DNA of 64,000 nt from Stachybotrys elegans (GCA_020746835.1 JAGPNK010000002.1:930001-994000); one strand, 5' to 3'; counted from the stretch's first letter, positions 22,452-34,800 are shown. Translations and numbers: made by a program. The notes: generated by a model not told the origin, from the sequence alone.

Positions 22452-24711
22452 CTAGATGAGCTCGCCTTCACCTTCCTCTAGGGTCTCGTCTTCCTCCTCC
22501 CAGTCGACGTTTTCCGCCATCTCCTCTGCCCTCCGCTGCACCTCGGCGAGACCGGACAGCTCGGCAACGTAGTCCTTCTCCTGGAGGGCTCGCTTGACAA
22601 AGGTCCATCCGTCGGTGCGGTATGCGTCGAGCACCTTGGGGCTGCAGGCCGAGCAGCAGTCGTACGACTGGCCGCGGATGATGATGTTCTGGAATGTGGA
22701 CACGTAGCCACGGATCTGGTGAGGCACGAGGCCGAGGGGGTGGCTGGGCGGGTCGCGCTCTGGAATCGAGCCTTGCGTTGGCTGCGGTGCCGGCGCTTCC
22801 TTTCCGAGCGGGTGTTGGAGGAGACTCGTCAGCATTTCGACCAGGAGCGCCGAGGCGATGGCCGCAACGCCAGGTCTTGTCACTGTGCACTGCTGATCAA
22901 GCGTCTGGTCCTTCATCGACTTGGAGCTCTGTCAGCGCCTGAGGTCAAGGGGAGGGTCATACACGTAGCACTTACGTCCGCTGGCGCAACCACGTCATTG
23001 CAGAAATAACACCCGAGGCCTTCCTTGCCCGCCTCCTTGCTTTCGGCCCCGTGTCTCATCACCACGTATGAATCAAAGCCCAGTGCGGCGTTCATGACAA
23101 TCTTGCCGGTTGCCTTGCCAATGACGGTAGGGAGCCATCGAGACTCGCGTGTGTCCATGAGGAGGAAGATGACATCGTGTGCGGCAATCAGTGCCTCGAG
23201 CTTCTCCAGGTCCGCCTTGGTTCTGGCTTCGTCGGTGAATGGATGGCCCAGCATCGGCACAGATAGGCTGTGCCCCTCGGCATCCACTCCAGGATAGATG
23301 CGCTTCAGCATAGCAGCTGCCTGGGGAGCCTTGGCCTTTCCTCCTCCAGCGCAGTCGTCGAACTCGAACAGCGGTTGGCGTACAGGGTTGGAGTAAGACA
23401 CTTTGCCGTAGTCGACAAATGTGATCTTTCGAACACCCCAGCCGAGCAGGTTCCTGGAGACGTAGCCTCCAAGCGTACCAGCACCAAGAAGAAGACACTT
23501 GGTGTTTTTGATCTTGTCCAGGTCTAGATCAGGAGCGAGTCGCCACTTCATGAGCTTGAGGTTGAGGTCGACAGAGGAGTCTGCCAGTCGGGTAGGATCC
23601 ATGTACTCTCCCAGGTTCACTTGCTGTGCCTGCAGCTTGCCGTTTCTCGACCTCTCCCAGCCTGTGACCTTGGGCATCTCAGCGATATCTAGGTTCTCAG
23701 ATGGGCCCATTTCAATAGGAATGATCACACTCTTGGCTTCGTGCCTTCTAGCCCATGTGTCTCTGTAGCAGATGACATTGACCTTGGTCAGGCGAAATCT
23801 TTGACGGATTAGGATGAGAAGATTTCGCAACGGCCATCCAGGACCTTCGGGGTGAGTGGATGGGTCAACAAAGGCCACATAACGATCCTCCTCAGGAACG
23901 CCGTTGAAGAAGCCATCCTCGAAATTTCGGAGGGAAGCTACCTTCCATCGGTACGGGAGCTTGATGGCCGTCTCGTTTTCTTCATCTGCAACCATCTCGG
24001 CGTCATCATCCTCCGTGTTTGCCTGCCCACGCACCTTCTTGGCGAGGAAGAACCCGTGCTGGCGGCCGTCCACGCTATACCTCCAGGTTCCGACGCGGTC
24101 AACCAGCGCGGTAGTTTCGTCTGAAGTCATCTTGGTGGTGGGCCCTGCGCGCCGCCACTGGGGATCTGAGTGTAACGCGGGGAAAGCAAACCAATATGTG
24201 AATTTATACTTTTTCAGGTCTGCGTATGAGAGAATCACAAACGAAGACATGAGGGAGGGGACTGAGTAGATGCTGCCGTCTTTGATAGCGTCCCAGATCT
24301 AGAAGTATTAGCCCGTTGCTATAACCTTGCGGCGACGCGGTGGTACCTGTCGCCCGGCTGTCTGCAGCATGGCGGTTTTGTCCATGTTCTTGAACCCTTC
24401 GAGGGTATTGACATTCTTGATTATGCCCTCGGCTCTGGCAGTGCCCAGGGGTGCCCTGCAAACCAGTCAGGATATTGCACACATCGCGGAGATCGATGTG
24501 AGGAGACGCACTGCTGGCTAGTCAGGGCATTACCCAGTATCTGCATCTTGCATGAAGAGTCGGGGTCCTCGGCGCGGGGTTCGTACAGGCCCAGGACCAG
24601 TCGCGCGGAGTCATCGAGCTTGTCATAGTCAAGCTTTGAAGCGAATAGTGCTGAGTAGAATGGCAGTTCGATCTCGGACGTGAACGTCGCGAACTGGAGC
24701 GGTAGCGCCAT
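22452..24711 (-). CDS. ATG7: Autophagy E1-like activating enzyme ATG7
   Basis: Four exons, 24711-24512, 24455-24347, 24298-22976 and 22928-22452, give 702 residues, the normal length. The N-terminal domain carries the conserved [19 protein letters not shown] and [20 protein letters not shown] blocks. The adenylation domain has the nucleotide loop [20 protein letters not shown] (about residue 370) and [16 protein letters not shown], then [12 protein letters not shown]. The zinc-site Cys pair is GCYFCND, and the catalytic Cys is in [13 protein letters not shown] (about residue 558). The C-terminus is acidic, as expected for the Atg3/Atg8-binding tail. Atg7 adenylates and thioesterifies Atg8 and Atg12 and passes them to Atg3 and Atg10, enabling autophagosome formation in the cytosol. 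In pathogenic fungi autophagy is often needed for infection-structure turgor, but nothing here shows a lifestyle. Confidence 0.96.
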
Positions 24712-25512
24712 GGTGCTGGTTTCACAGGTCGTGTCCTCTGTTTGCGGAAAAGGCAGGTGGAAGTGAGAGTTCTGTGAAGCCAGGTCTGCGAGGTGAACAA
24801 GGTTTTGAGAGACTGGCTCTCGGGGGGGTTATGCCGTCCGGCTCGTGACCCAGTGGCGGTACACTGGGCGAGTGAAGCGTATATCGGTATGCCCAGATGT
24901 CAGATGACGCTCAACTTCTCACAAGACGTGAAGGTTGCCTGCAAGTCTGATAAGGTAATCGGGATGATGCAGCACGCGCCCAGGAGGCAGGTGCCCCGCG
25001 GCGGGGTTAGTGCAGGCCCCTCCAGGCACACCACAACAAGCACATCACAAGCGCGACACTGTATTCGAGGCTACCCTGGACCTGCGATGGCCATTTAGGT
25101 TGGTTTCTTGCTCGACTGGCAGTTGGGTCATGACGGCATCGAGTGATGTCTTTCCTTCTTTCTTTTTTCCGTGTATTCGTTGTTTTTGGGTGTTTTTTCC
25201 CGGTCATATGACACATATTTTCTTTTTGCGTGACACGTACAGCCTTTGCCACCACCAATAGGTTGGTCGAAAAAAGAACGTTGTGATGAATACCTGTTTC
25301 ACCAGTGCACGCTCATACTAGGCCAAAGCAAACACTAAATTACCCATACAAAGGAGATGAAAACAATACCCAGCCCTGGCAGACAAGAGAAAAGAAGATG
25401 ATAGATAAATTGAGTACATAAGCAGAGGGCATCAGGAGTATAAGCAATACTCAGGAAAAGGACAGTACTTGAATAATGTTCTTTAAGAGCTCCAGCACAC
25501 AACAATAGCATA
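24712..25512. promoter_or_regulatory. ATG7 promoter region and tRNA 5' flank
   Basis: About 800 bp contain no protein gene. A T-rich, purine-poor segment lies at about 25145-25205. The interval must carry the ATG7 promoter on the minus strand. Confidence 0.4.
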
Positions 25513-25591
25513 TCCGGTATGGTGTAGTGGCTAACATCGCTCGCTCTCATGAAAGAACCGAGCAGCCCAGGGTTCGATTCCCTGTACCGGA
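25513..25591 (+). tRNA. tRNA-Glu (anticodon CUC) with an 8-nt intron
   Basis: The 79-nt sequence folds into a cloverleaf: acceptor TCCGGTA (25513-25519) pairs fully with TACCGGA (25585-25591). The D-arm begins GTGTAGTGG. The anticodon stem GCTCG (25539-25543) pairs with CGAGC (25559-25563). The T-arm is AGGG/CCCT around the B box GGTTCGATTCC (25571-25581). The anticodon loop has 15 nt instead of 7. Reading CTC at 25546-25548 with an intron TGAAAGAA at the canonical 37/38 position (25550-25557) restores a 7-nt loop. A pol III terminator TTTTT follows at 25601-25605. The Glu identity agrees with the acceptor stem and D-arm of eukaryotic tRNA-Glu. Confidence 0.92.
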
Positions 25592-25600
25592 GAATTTATC

Positions 25601-25605
25601 TTTTT
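25601..25605 (+). terminator. RNA polymerase III terminator of the tRNA gene
   Basis: Five T follow the tRNA 3' end after ten nucleotides, the usual pol III stop signal. Confidence 0.75.
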
Positions 25606-26250
25606 GACAATTATCCCTTTTGTGTTGAAGGGATTTCCTTTTTGTTGCCAATGTTGACTGTTTCTGTTGCTGAGCTTTGTCTCTTCTCTCCCCCTTCGTC
25701 ATAAAATAACAACACATACAAAGTCGCAAATCCAGCACAATGACAATGCTCATAGTGCACTTATCATTAGAATCGCTGGCCCTGTTGTTGCGCTTTGGTA
25801 ATGGCTCTGGTCCCTGGGAGTTTCAACTAACTTGCCTGTTGTTTCATGGAATTTCCCAGGCATCCCTAAACTGTGCCCTAGCTGTTACCCGGTAGACAGC
25901 TCCATCCATCTCCATCCATCCTCATCCCCTACAATGTCTATCCTTGCTGCAACAGAGTATGAATGATGGGATAAAGTACTAATCTACGGCCCGGGGCGAG
26001 CGATGGTCTCAGCCCATCAACTAGCCCACTCATATTGCCTGTACGCTGTGCATAACAGTAGGTTAGTAGCCAAAGAGACGCGTGACCCACCGTCCGTGTG
26101 GACGGCCCAACCATGTGGAATCGATTCGAGGACGCGTTTCACCGTGACTCTTTGGCCTCGGGATCAAGACCACATCGCAACTCTGCAACATCCACGACAG
26201 GGACCAGGCGTTAATCACATGCATGCCGGATTAACATTGCATCTGGAAAG
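25606..26250. promoter_or_regulatory. Upstream region of the dCMP deaminase gene
   Basis: About 650 bp without a gene. It contains a short tandem of CCATCCATCT/CCATCCATCC units at about 25903-25925. Confidence 0.4.
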
Positions 26251-27484
26251 ATGATTATAGGCATTTGTGGAGGTAAGCGGCCCGTGATGACGTGCAGTTC
26301 CGCGCTTACCATCCCAAGGCATTTGCTCCGGCAAGAAGACGGTTGCCCAGTATCTGGTTGAACACCACGGTTTCAAACATCTGTATCTACAGCAGCAAAC
26401 TGCCAGTGAGTCGTCGTCTGACGAATCGAATCCCAGCGACCAGGCGGGATCGGCCACTCCCCAGGCCTTCACGGGCGCTCTGACCTCGAGCGCCCTCACC
26501 ACCCAGAATGGCATCAAGTCTGCGTCGGGCGATTCCATCTCCCTGAGACCCAGGCAGCATACTCACAGCCATACGTTTGAGAACCCTCAGGCGCTGCTGG
26601 ACTACGTCACCAAATGGTGGCGTGATCGCTTCGTCACAACCGACATCCCGGACGAGGTTGTGCTCGACATCTACATGCGACGGCCTTTCTTTTTGCTGCT
26701 GTCCATCGACGCGCCCTTGACTGTCCGTTGGCGCCGCTTCCAGCACCGTGCCAGGGAGCGCGGCGACTCTGAGCTTCCGCTCGAGGACTTTGTGGCCCGT
26801 AGTGATGCTCATTTATATGACCCCGCCACAGGCTTCCAGCCGCTCATCTCCCGAGCGACCGTGAGGCTGCTCAATACCAGCTCCAACCTAGCCCACCTCT
26901 ATGCTACGCTTGGCAAGCTAGATATACTGAACCCGGACCGGCTGCGTCCGGGCTGGGATACATACTTCATGGCCCTGGCGTCCCTGGCCGCCCAGCGCTC
27001 CAACTGCATGAAGCGCAGGGTTGGATGCGTTCTCGTCGGCCGAGAGCGGCGAGTTATTAGCACGGGCTACAACGGGACGCCTCGAGGGCTACGCAACTGC
27101 GCCGAGGGCGGGTGCCCGCGCTGCAACGAAGGGAACAGCTCCGGCGTTGGGCTGTCAACATGTCTTTGCCTCCACGCCGAGGAGAACGCCCTCCTGGAGG
27201 CGGGCAGGGAGAGGATCCGAGACGGTGCCGTTTTGTACTGCGACACCTGCCCTTGCTTGACGTGCAGCATCAAGATCTGCCAAGTCGGGATCAGCGAAGT
27301 GGTGTATGCCCACGGCTACAGTATGGACACCGAGACTGCCGACGTGTTCAGGCAAGCCGGAGTTAAGCTGCGGCAGTTTACACCTGTAAGGACTCGCGAT
27401 GCATGTTTCTGGCCAACCCTTTACTGACGACATCGATAGCCGCCCAACGGACTGATCCACCTGGAGAAGATGGAGCTATACTAA
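26251..27484 (+). CDS. DCD1: Deoxycytidylate (dCMP) deaminase with N-terminal P-loop domain
   Basis: Exons 26251-26272 (22 nt), 26319-27385 and 27440-27484 encode 377 residues. The first splice creates a Walker-A-like loop, GICGGICSGKKTVAQYL, near the extreme N-terminus, followed by kinase-like LLDYVTKWW and FFLLLSIDAPLTVRWRRF segments resembling dephospho-CoA-kinase folds; this N-terminal half is known from fungal dCMP deaminases. The C-terminal deaminase has PGWDTYFMALASLAAQRSNC, then YNGTPRGLRNC, the zinc and proton-shuttle motif CLHAEENALLEA and CDTCPCLTCSIKIC. It converts dCMP to dUMP for thymidylate synthesis and is normally regulated by dCTP and dTTP. Intron 1 ends in AAG, not CAG or TAG, and exon 3 adds PPNGLIHLEKMELY. 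Confidence 0.93.
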
Positions 27485-30400
27485 CTGGATGGTCTCCTGA
27501 TTCTGCGACCTCACTGAAGACGCAAGGGTCTAGCCCTGGGGGGGAAGCGCGTCCCTTGCCTTGCGTAGATGTGAATCAGGTATTGTTTAGCTCGGACGGC
27601 CTGGGCCTGATTACCTGCTCCCGTAGGTAGAACATAAGAACAATAGCCCGACCCGGGCGATCATGGAGTCGGATGTTGCTCGGTGACCACCATGACGTCT
27701 CCGACTCCGCGAGAGACACCATGACAGCCTCAGCCTTGGTCCGGGTCTTGAATCTCAAGACATTGATTTAGAGAGAGGGGTTACAAGTACATGCGCGAGG
27801 TGGTCCTTTAGTCCTACAGCCAAGATGCGGTCTGGGCGCGGGAGAACTGTGACCTGATGATGCCTTTGGTTTGCGCGCTCACCCCGATGAGCGATACATA
27901 GTAGTAATAAGGTGGCGTTGAGAAACCCCGAATTTCCACCTCTAGTACTGGAGCTGGGATCATAGCAATCTTAGCAAGGAGGCTCAAAAGAACACGAGGG
28001 ACAGTCTTCTATGGGGTTGCTTTAAATTAGACAAGATTAGCAGTCCACGATTGCCATGCGTTCATCGCGATAATGCAGGTGTGCAGCGGGCTTCTGGCAG
28101 GCCTGAGCTCGCGACTAAGATGGCACCATAAGCCGCTCCCGCGAGGCCAAACCTCAGTGGTCATTGCCAGATTTGCAGGGCATGGGATCGCCGCACAGTA
28201 TTGCCATCGTACAAGTCCGCATGGAACCATCGGACCTGTGCTTCTGCAAATTATTCGGATGGCCGGAGCACCCCAGAGGTGGCTGGACAAGCCATCACGA
28301 ACTGCACCAGGGGAAGATGTGCATTGCCCAGGCCGATTCCTCGAGAAGCGAGATGACATGGGTGGCTAGCATAAAAAAGCAATCACGAAGACCTTGGAAG
28401 CTCAAATTTGATCATTGATAAATCGGATCTGACCCTGGTTGAAGTGGGGATGCAGAGAGGGACACGAAAGGTTGTGCAAGCTGCTGCATTAGGAGGGTCA
28501 GCAGGGCCCCGCGGTCGAAGCGCAGCCTGTCTGCGCCTGTAAGGGGAGGGGGGATGCGGGCTTCTGTTTTCTTTTTTCCTCTTTCGCCATTTTGTTTGTT
28601 TTGATCAACAGAAACCATCTCACCCCACGTTGCGCGTTGTTGCCGCAAGGGAGGATCCTGGATGGGTGAGATTCGAAGGAAGCAGGAAGCTCGCCACAAA
28701 TAGACACACATCTGGGGGAGAAGGGATGCAGCAGTGTGGCGGTTGAGCCCGGATGGACGGGTCGACAAGGTCGCATTTTGCCATTTATTTTTACGACTTT
28801 CTGGATTTCTGTGCGCCGCTCGAGGAGGTCGGTCGGGAGGAGACCCTGCAACGGCCGATGCGCATCAGCCTCTCGTACAAGGCTTCTGCCTGCCATCCGA
28901 AGGCGAGGCGCTGGCGCTCCACCGTTTTGGTTGGCTGTCCTGCAACAGCGGCAGCATGGTCGTGGCCAGCGGTGGGTGAGAGAGGGCCTGGCCGCGTCCG
29001 ATGTAACCCCTCCCCCCCCTGGGCCAGAGGGCCACAGAACCAGCCGACGGGTGGTACAGGCAGGCCAGGCGATCAGCTAACAAGATGGCGATGGAGGCGA
29101 GACGTGTCTGACCCCTTTCCCGCCTGGGCAGCCTGTCGATAGCAGGCTCCTGGGCTAGACTGAAGCTAGCCAGCACGCGGGTGCCCCTGAGGGGACCAGT
29201 TGATAGACCAAGGACTTCATGGGACCCTGGCAAGCGTGCTGTTTGGGACGTGCTGGTGGGGTTCGGTCTGTTGACATGGGCGGGACGGTGTGGTGGGAGG
29301 ACTGGTGTTGAGAAGGGGTCACTGGTATCTGTTTGCCAATGGGAACTTTGTAGTTCAATGTTTCACCTGTCTTTGGATGCTGCTGTTTGGCGGCACAAGC
29401 CCCAAACACCCGTCATTCACTGTCGGGAACCGGAGCTGGCTCCTAAGCAGACCAAAAGGGAAAAAGAAGAAGAACAAAAGAGACAAAAAAAGAGAAAGGC
29501 GTCATAGTTTTTGTGAATCAATGACGGGCTTGGTGGCGGCGTGTCGTCTCGGACAAGATGCCATAAGACCTTGGCCAGTCAGCCTTCCAGCTAGGTACTG
29601 TATTGAACCTGAACCTTTTACTCGCTTGCGCAGTGCTCAGGATGCGATTGTAATTACAGCATGGCACAACGCAGAGACAAGCAGAGTGCGTGCCGGCCGT
29701 GCGGGCAATATCTGCGGGAGAGTTCCAGCACAGCGCTGGCGGCGCGGGCCACACTGTTCAGGCATGCAATAAGAGTATTATTATCGTCTTCATGCCTGGT
29801 GGTGACGCTCATCTCCGCGCTCAAAGCAGACATTTTCGTAGTATGACGGAAGCAAGCGGGCACGCCGGTTGCCTCGTAGATAAAAGCAGGCCGGCCTGCC
29901 CAGATTCATGCTCCGGCACTCGCACTTCACGACGTGTGCGTGGTGCGTGCTCTACAAAGACAGACACAGTCAAAGAACAGTCAGGTCGCAGTTGGATGGT
30001 GGCTTCAGAACAGAAGCCGAACGAGTCATTGTCTTGTCGGCAGTAAGGTACCTGCCGTGCCTACCCAAGGATGTACCACCTGGCCAGTCGCTTGCCTGCA
30101 CTTGGCCCTCTGGCTCGCTGGTGGACCCGCTGGGTGGCTCGATTGGGCGCTCCCATGGAGCTGGGGTGGGCCTCAGCTGCGAAAAGGTCTGACCATTGGC
30201 TGCGTGGTAAGACTTCCGTCTCCCGCAAGCCCCGCCCAGCCGTTCGGCCCCAGTGGAGAAGGAACGCGCTGTTCGCGACACGCTAGCCCGGATAGGTAAC
30301 ATAGTAAACAAATGCGTCACTTGTCGCGATTTGCGCGCTCTCCCAGGCCTCCTCGGGTGCTTGACCCCCCCTCAAGGTACTGTACATTGGTAGAGCCGAA

Positions 30401-30642
30401 GCCAAGCCCAAAGGCCACGTTCAAGTCAGGTCTCCTCTGGCCTCCACCCAGCTGCCCGCCCTCCCTGGTCCGCGTCTGTGCCTGAGCCCCGGGGGCCTGA
30501 GCCTATGCCTGTCGGTTCGACCTTTAGGCCCTGTCCCGACTTTTCCACGGCCTCGCGCTACTGGCCACCGCTGTTGTTTCTTACTGCTGCTACTGCCAAC
30601 TTTTTCCCTTTCCATCCCTTAACCCCCTTCCCCCCAAAGGAA
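27485..30642. other. 3.2-kb stretch without a supportable gene
   Basis: Both strands were read. Frames up to 160 codons (for example 29290-29772 plus) begin at weak starts, overlap opposing frames and show no motif or fungal intron structure. Composition is ordinary. The segment probably contains the deaminase 3' UTR and the far upstream regulatory region of the kinase gene. A lineage-specific noncoding RNA cannot be excluded. Confidence 0.4.
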
Positions 30643-30674
30643 CCAAGGACCCAAGGACCCAAGGACCCAAAGAC
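30643..30674 (+). repeat. Four tandem copies of CCAAGGAC
   Basis: Three exact 8-nt units and a fourth with one change (CCAAAGAC) sit end to end within the pyrimidine-rich upstream region of the WEE1 gene. Confidence 0.85.
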
Positions 30675-31832
30675 ACTCGTGCAGACCCTCCGTACTCCGT
30701 ATTCGACATTCCTACCCCTTCTCCCTTTTTCTACCTCCTCACCCCGTTCGCCATTCGCCACTCGACACATCATCACAGACAACTCATCGTCGCCCGCCCA
30801 TCCCCTCACTGTGCCCGCCTTGCTTGCGCCAACACTGTAACGCGCTGAGAGAGGAGACCGAACGGAACCTGGGACCTGCATCGAGACTGAACCGGAAACG
30901 TCCTGGACTGCGACTACTACGTGCGACTGCTGCAAACTTGGCCATTATACCCGCACCTGCAGCTTGCTCAGATCGTATCGACTAAACTCAAACCAACCCA
31001 CCAACCCTACCGTCTGCTTGCGTCTGTTGCCGTGTGAGTGGGTGCGCTGCCGCCGCCGCCGCCTGTGCCCTTGGGAGAAGGAGGTGCAAAGGAAGGAAGG
31101 AAAGCGCCACATGCGTACTGCAGAGTGACGGGGAGTGAGCGTGTACCTGGTGTGCGCAGCAGTACAGATTCGTACCCGATCGACGACGGAGGTCAGCAAC
31201 AACATCATCCAGTGTGTTGCCGCCATGCTGTAACCTGCCAAGTACACAAACACACATCCAAACAAAAATTCCCCTCGACGTCTCGGTCCTTTTTTATTCT
31301 TTTTTGGCATCTTCCAAGACTAGACTCAACTTGACGACAGCCCTGCTTCGACCAAACCCCGAAGTACACTAACGGATCTGCCGCTTGTTCATCACCGCCT
31401 CACCTTCCCCAGGCCCCATCTACTTGCTCTTTTGTTCCTTCCCACACCTTCTCCTCTACCTCAATTTTCTTCTCGACATACTGGGCCGCGCCTTCTACAA
31501 CCGTCTTCGTGCTGCTGGACATCGCCTTCTCGACACTCTTCTTGATTATTCGTCCACATCAGGTCATGAGAATCATCGCCACTCGCCCTCGTCACCTCGG
31601 CTCATGATACTTCCCCCCTCTGGACTTCGACGCACCTAAATAAACGATCGCCTCTCGCCTTAGCCTCCCAGCACCCTGGGACCGACTTTTGCCGTGGCTG
31701 TGTGTTGACAGGATATTTCACGCGGCATATATCTCTACGTCTCGCGCGCCCCCAGACATTCCTCGTGGGCCTCGCACCACGCCACTACCTGAACATCGGT
31801 CGAGACCCAACATTCCAGCCGCGCAATCCATC
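30675..31832 (+). promoter_or_regulatory. Long pyrimidine-rich upstream/leader region of WEE1 with short uORFs
   Basis: About 1.15 kb before the WEE1 ATG is strongly C/T-rich, as in fungal genes with long leaders. Inside it are very short ATG-initiated frames: 31111-31128 (5 codons), 31225-31233 (Met-Leu-stop), 31566-31607 (13 codons) and 31604-31639 (11 codons), the last two overlapping by ATGA. From 31640 to 31832 no further ATG occurs. The transcript start is unknown, so how many of them are in the mRNA is not established. Confidence 0.5.
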
Positions 31833-34800
31833 ATGTCTTTCTCAAACAGTAGCGGAGGCACCCTTGCCTTGCCTTCTCCGACACACGCACATCAAATAGA
31901 TGTTTCCTCAGCCGTCCGCGGCCTACGACGCTCCCTTTCGAGATCTCCTTCCAAGTTTCTATCCCGCGCCAACTCTCACAGTACCGAAGGCTCCCGGCAA
32001 GCCTCACCGCAATCGCCCTGTCGACGATTCGGCTCCACGCCTCATGCACAGCAACTGCCGCTGCCAACTGCAAGCTATTCCGCCCCGCCCGCCGCCGCCT
32101 CGATGCACGCCTCAACCAGCTCCTCACAACAACCTTCCATCATTTTCACACCTATCCGCTCCAGCGTCAAACTCTCTCTTCGCTCTGCCAAAGCAAAAAC
32201 CGCGTCTCCGTCGCGCCCTCTCGCACGCACCCGCGTTTCGCCTAAAAGCCCCCTGAAGCGAGCCCTCAACGCCGCCGCTGACGCTGGCAACTCGTTGCAC
32301 GCATCCATCGCCTTGATTGAGCAAATTGCCGGCCAAGAAAACGTAACCATTTCTCGCAGCCCGGCCACGCGCAGAAACACAGACAAACCCTCTACTCGCC
32401 ACAGCCTGCATGTCGATGTCTCCGGCGCCGGCTCACAATACGCATTCCTCAGAAACATCGACAACAATAACACCGATTCCTCCAACGTTTCCACCACTGG
32501 CGCGCTGAAACGCAGCGACGCGACCATGAACCTCGACCAACCAAGCCAAGGCAGCCCTGTGGCCAAGCGCCGCAGCATGCATGGCATCACCAGCCTTGTT
32601 CCTACTCCTTTGAACCAGGTCAACAACACACAGGTGGAGGATCTCGGCAGCATCTTCGGCTCTACCCCCGCACCATCCCAGAGCTTTGAGATTCACGAGG
32701 ATTCACACTCCGAGTACGAACTGAGTGGAGCCAGCGCGCCAACTCTCCGCGAGCAGTTCCTGTCGCCCACGTTGTCTTCCAATCTCCCTAAGCGATCATC
32801 CTCTCTTCGAAAGTCTACTCTGCAACAACGTTACGGCGACAAGTCATCCTTTGGCAGGCGCATGGGCGAACGACAGCTGGCTCAGATGAGCATGGACCCC
32901 TCGAGCCCAGCTCGATCCCGTCCCCGTTTGTCATCGGACCACTTCACACCACCCAGCGCTTCCCGAGAGAGCCCTTTTACATCCAACCCTACTACCACAC
33001 CACAGGCCGACTCCAAGAGCCATCAGCCACACCCTCTATCCAAGACGCTAACCACCTCATCATCTGGAAATAGCTTAACGGAAGAAGTATCTATGTATGC
33101 TCCTGCTAAGTTCGCCGACCGACCCAGGGCTCATCCTTTCGCCCGATCTCTACCGGTGAATGCGATGAGACCTACTGCGCGAGGTCCCGCGGACCCTAGC
33201 ATCGTCGCAACGCCGAACCACTCAGACAAGCTCTGGACACCCGCCTTCCACTCGACTGGTCTGATATCCAAGGTGAACCGCAACCCCGAGGAGGATGCCG
33301 ACAGGAAGATGGCTCCCCCGGATACACCTTGCAAGAAGCACTCGAATCCCTTTGCAACATTCCCACCGCCAGCTGGCAGTGCGATGAAGAAGAAGAACAA
33401 TAACCGCAACTCGTTTGCTGGACTCCCTAGTACCCCTTTCAACCCCTCTCTGTCGAATGTTCCCGACACCTTTGGCAATCCTGGCAAGGGTCTTGGCATC
33501 TTCCAGCGAGGATCTGCTGGGCGCCGGTCGCGCCGTAGCAGCTTCCTTAAGCTGGATGGCGAGGTTGAAGAACGCAAGCTTTTTGGCGAGCTTGTCGATT
33601 TCTCTAACCCAGACGATGCTCCTCCAACTCCTACCAAGAATACCCTTACTCCCAGCTTCAGCAACTTGAGCAACGTCAGCGAAACATCGATCGACAGCCC
33701 CAGCGCCAACCGAACTTCCATGCTTCCCATGTCGGCTGTTAAGCCTGCGGTGTCCCGGCAATCTACCGGTAAGTTGACATGGACTCGAGGATATCCCTAC
33801 AAATTTACTCACATTCCTTCTGCAGCGAGCCCAGTCAGTGGAAGACGTACACCCCAGACTCCTCAAGAGTCCGCTCTTCCTCTGGACACCAGCCGCCTAT
33901 CGCTCTCCCACACCGCCGATGGTCTTGGAGACAGTATCATGGCACCCCCTGTGACCCCTACCGCCGGGCGTGACTTCCGCTCTTCCACCAGCCACTTCGT
34001 TACGCCTGTAAACATGCGAACCAGCAACATTGATATCGATGCAAGTCTCTACTCGAGATTTGATAAGATTGAGCAAATTGGAAAGGGCGAATTTTCTACC
34101 GTCTACCGCGTCACGACGTTCGGTCACCTCTGCGCTGCGGATGCAGTAAGCACCACCCCGGGTCAGGATCTGAGTCGAAGCCCTACCAAGGGTCAGATCT
34201 TTGCTGTCAAGAAGACCAAGACCGCCTATATCGGCCCTAAGGACAGAGAGGAGAAGCTCAGGGAAGCCCGCATACTGAAGAAGCTGTCACATGCAGAGCA
34301 TGTGGTGCGCTACATCGATGACTGGGAACACAACTGCCATCTTTACATTCAAACCGAATTTTGTGAGGAGGGTACTTTGTATAAGTTCTTGAGTAACGTT
34401 GGTCGCGATGGAAGATTGGATGATTTCCGCATCTTCAAGATTCTGCACGACCTCTGCTCAGTACGTTCTTGTCCACCCTGACGCACTGCGCAACTTGAGC
34501 TAACTTGATAATAGGGCTTGAAGGAAATTCATGACGCTGGATTCATGCACCTGGATATGAAGCCTGCCAACATCTTGATTACCTTCGAAGGTGCAGTCAA
34601 GATTGGCGACTTTGGACTTGCTCAGCCGTGCGATTCACAGGCTGGTGGTGTCGACGTTGAGGGTGACCGCGAGTACATGGCTCCCGAGATGCTCCACGGA
34701 AAGTCGGGCAAGCCCGCCGACATCTTCTCCGTTGGACTGATTATCCTGGAAGCCGCGGCGAATGTTGTCCTTCCTAACGGCGGTCCGACCTGGATTGCCT

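Noticed and set aside
31689..31832. N-terminal extension of the WEE1 frame.
   Set aside because: It begins at TTG, not ATG; the first ATG is 31833.
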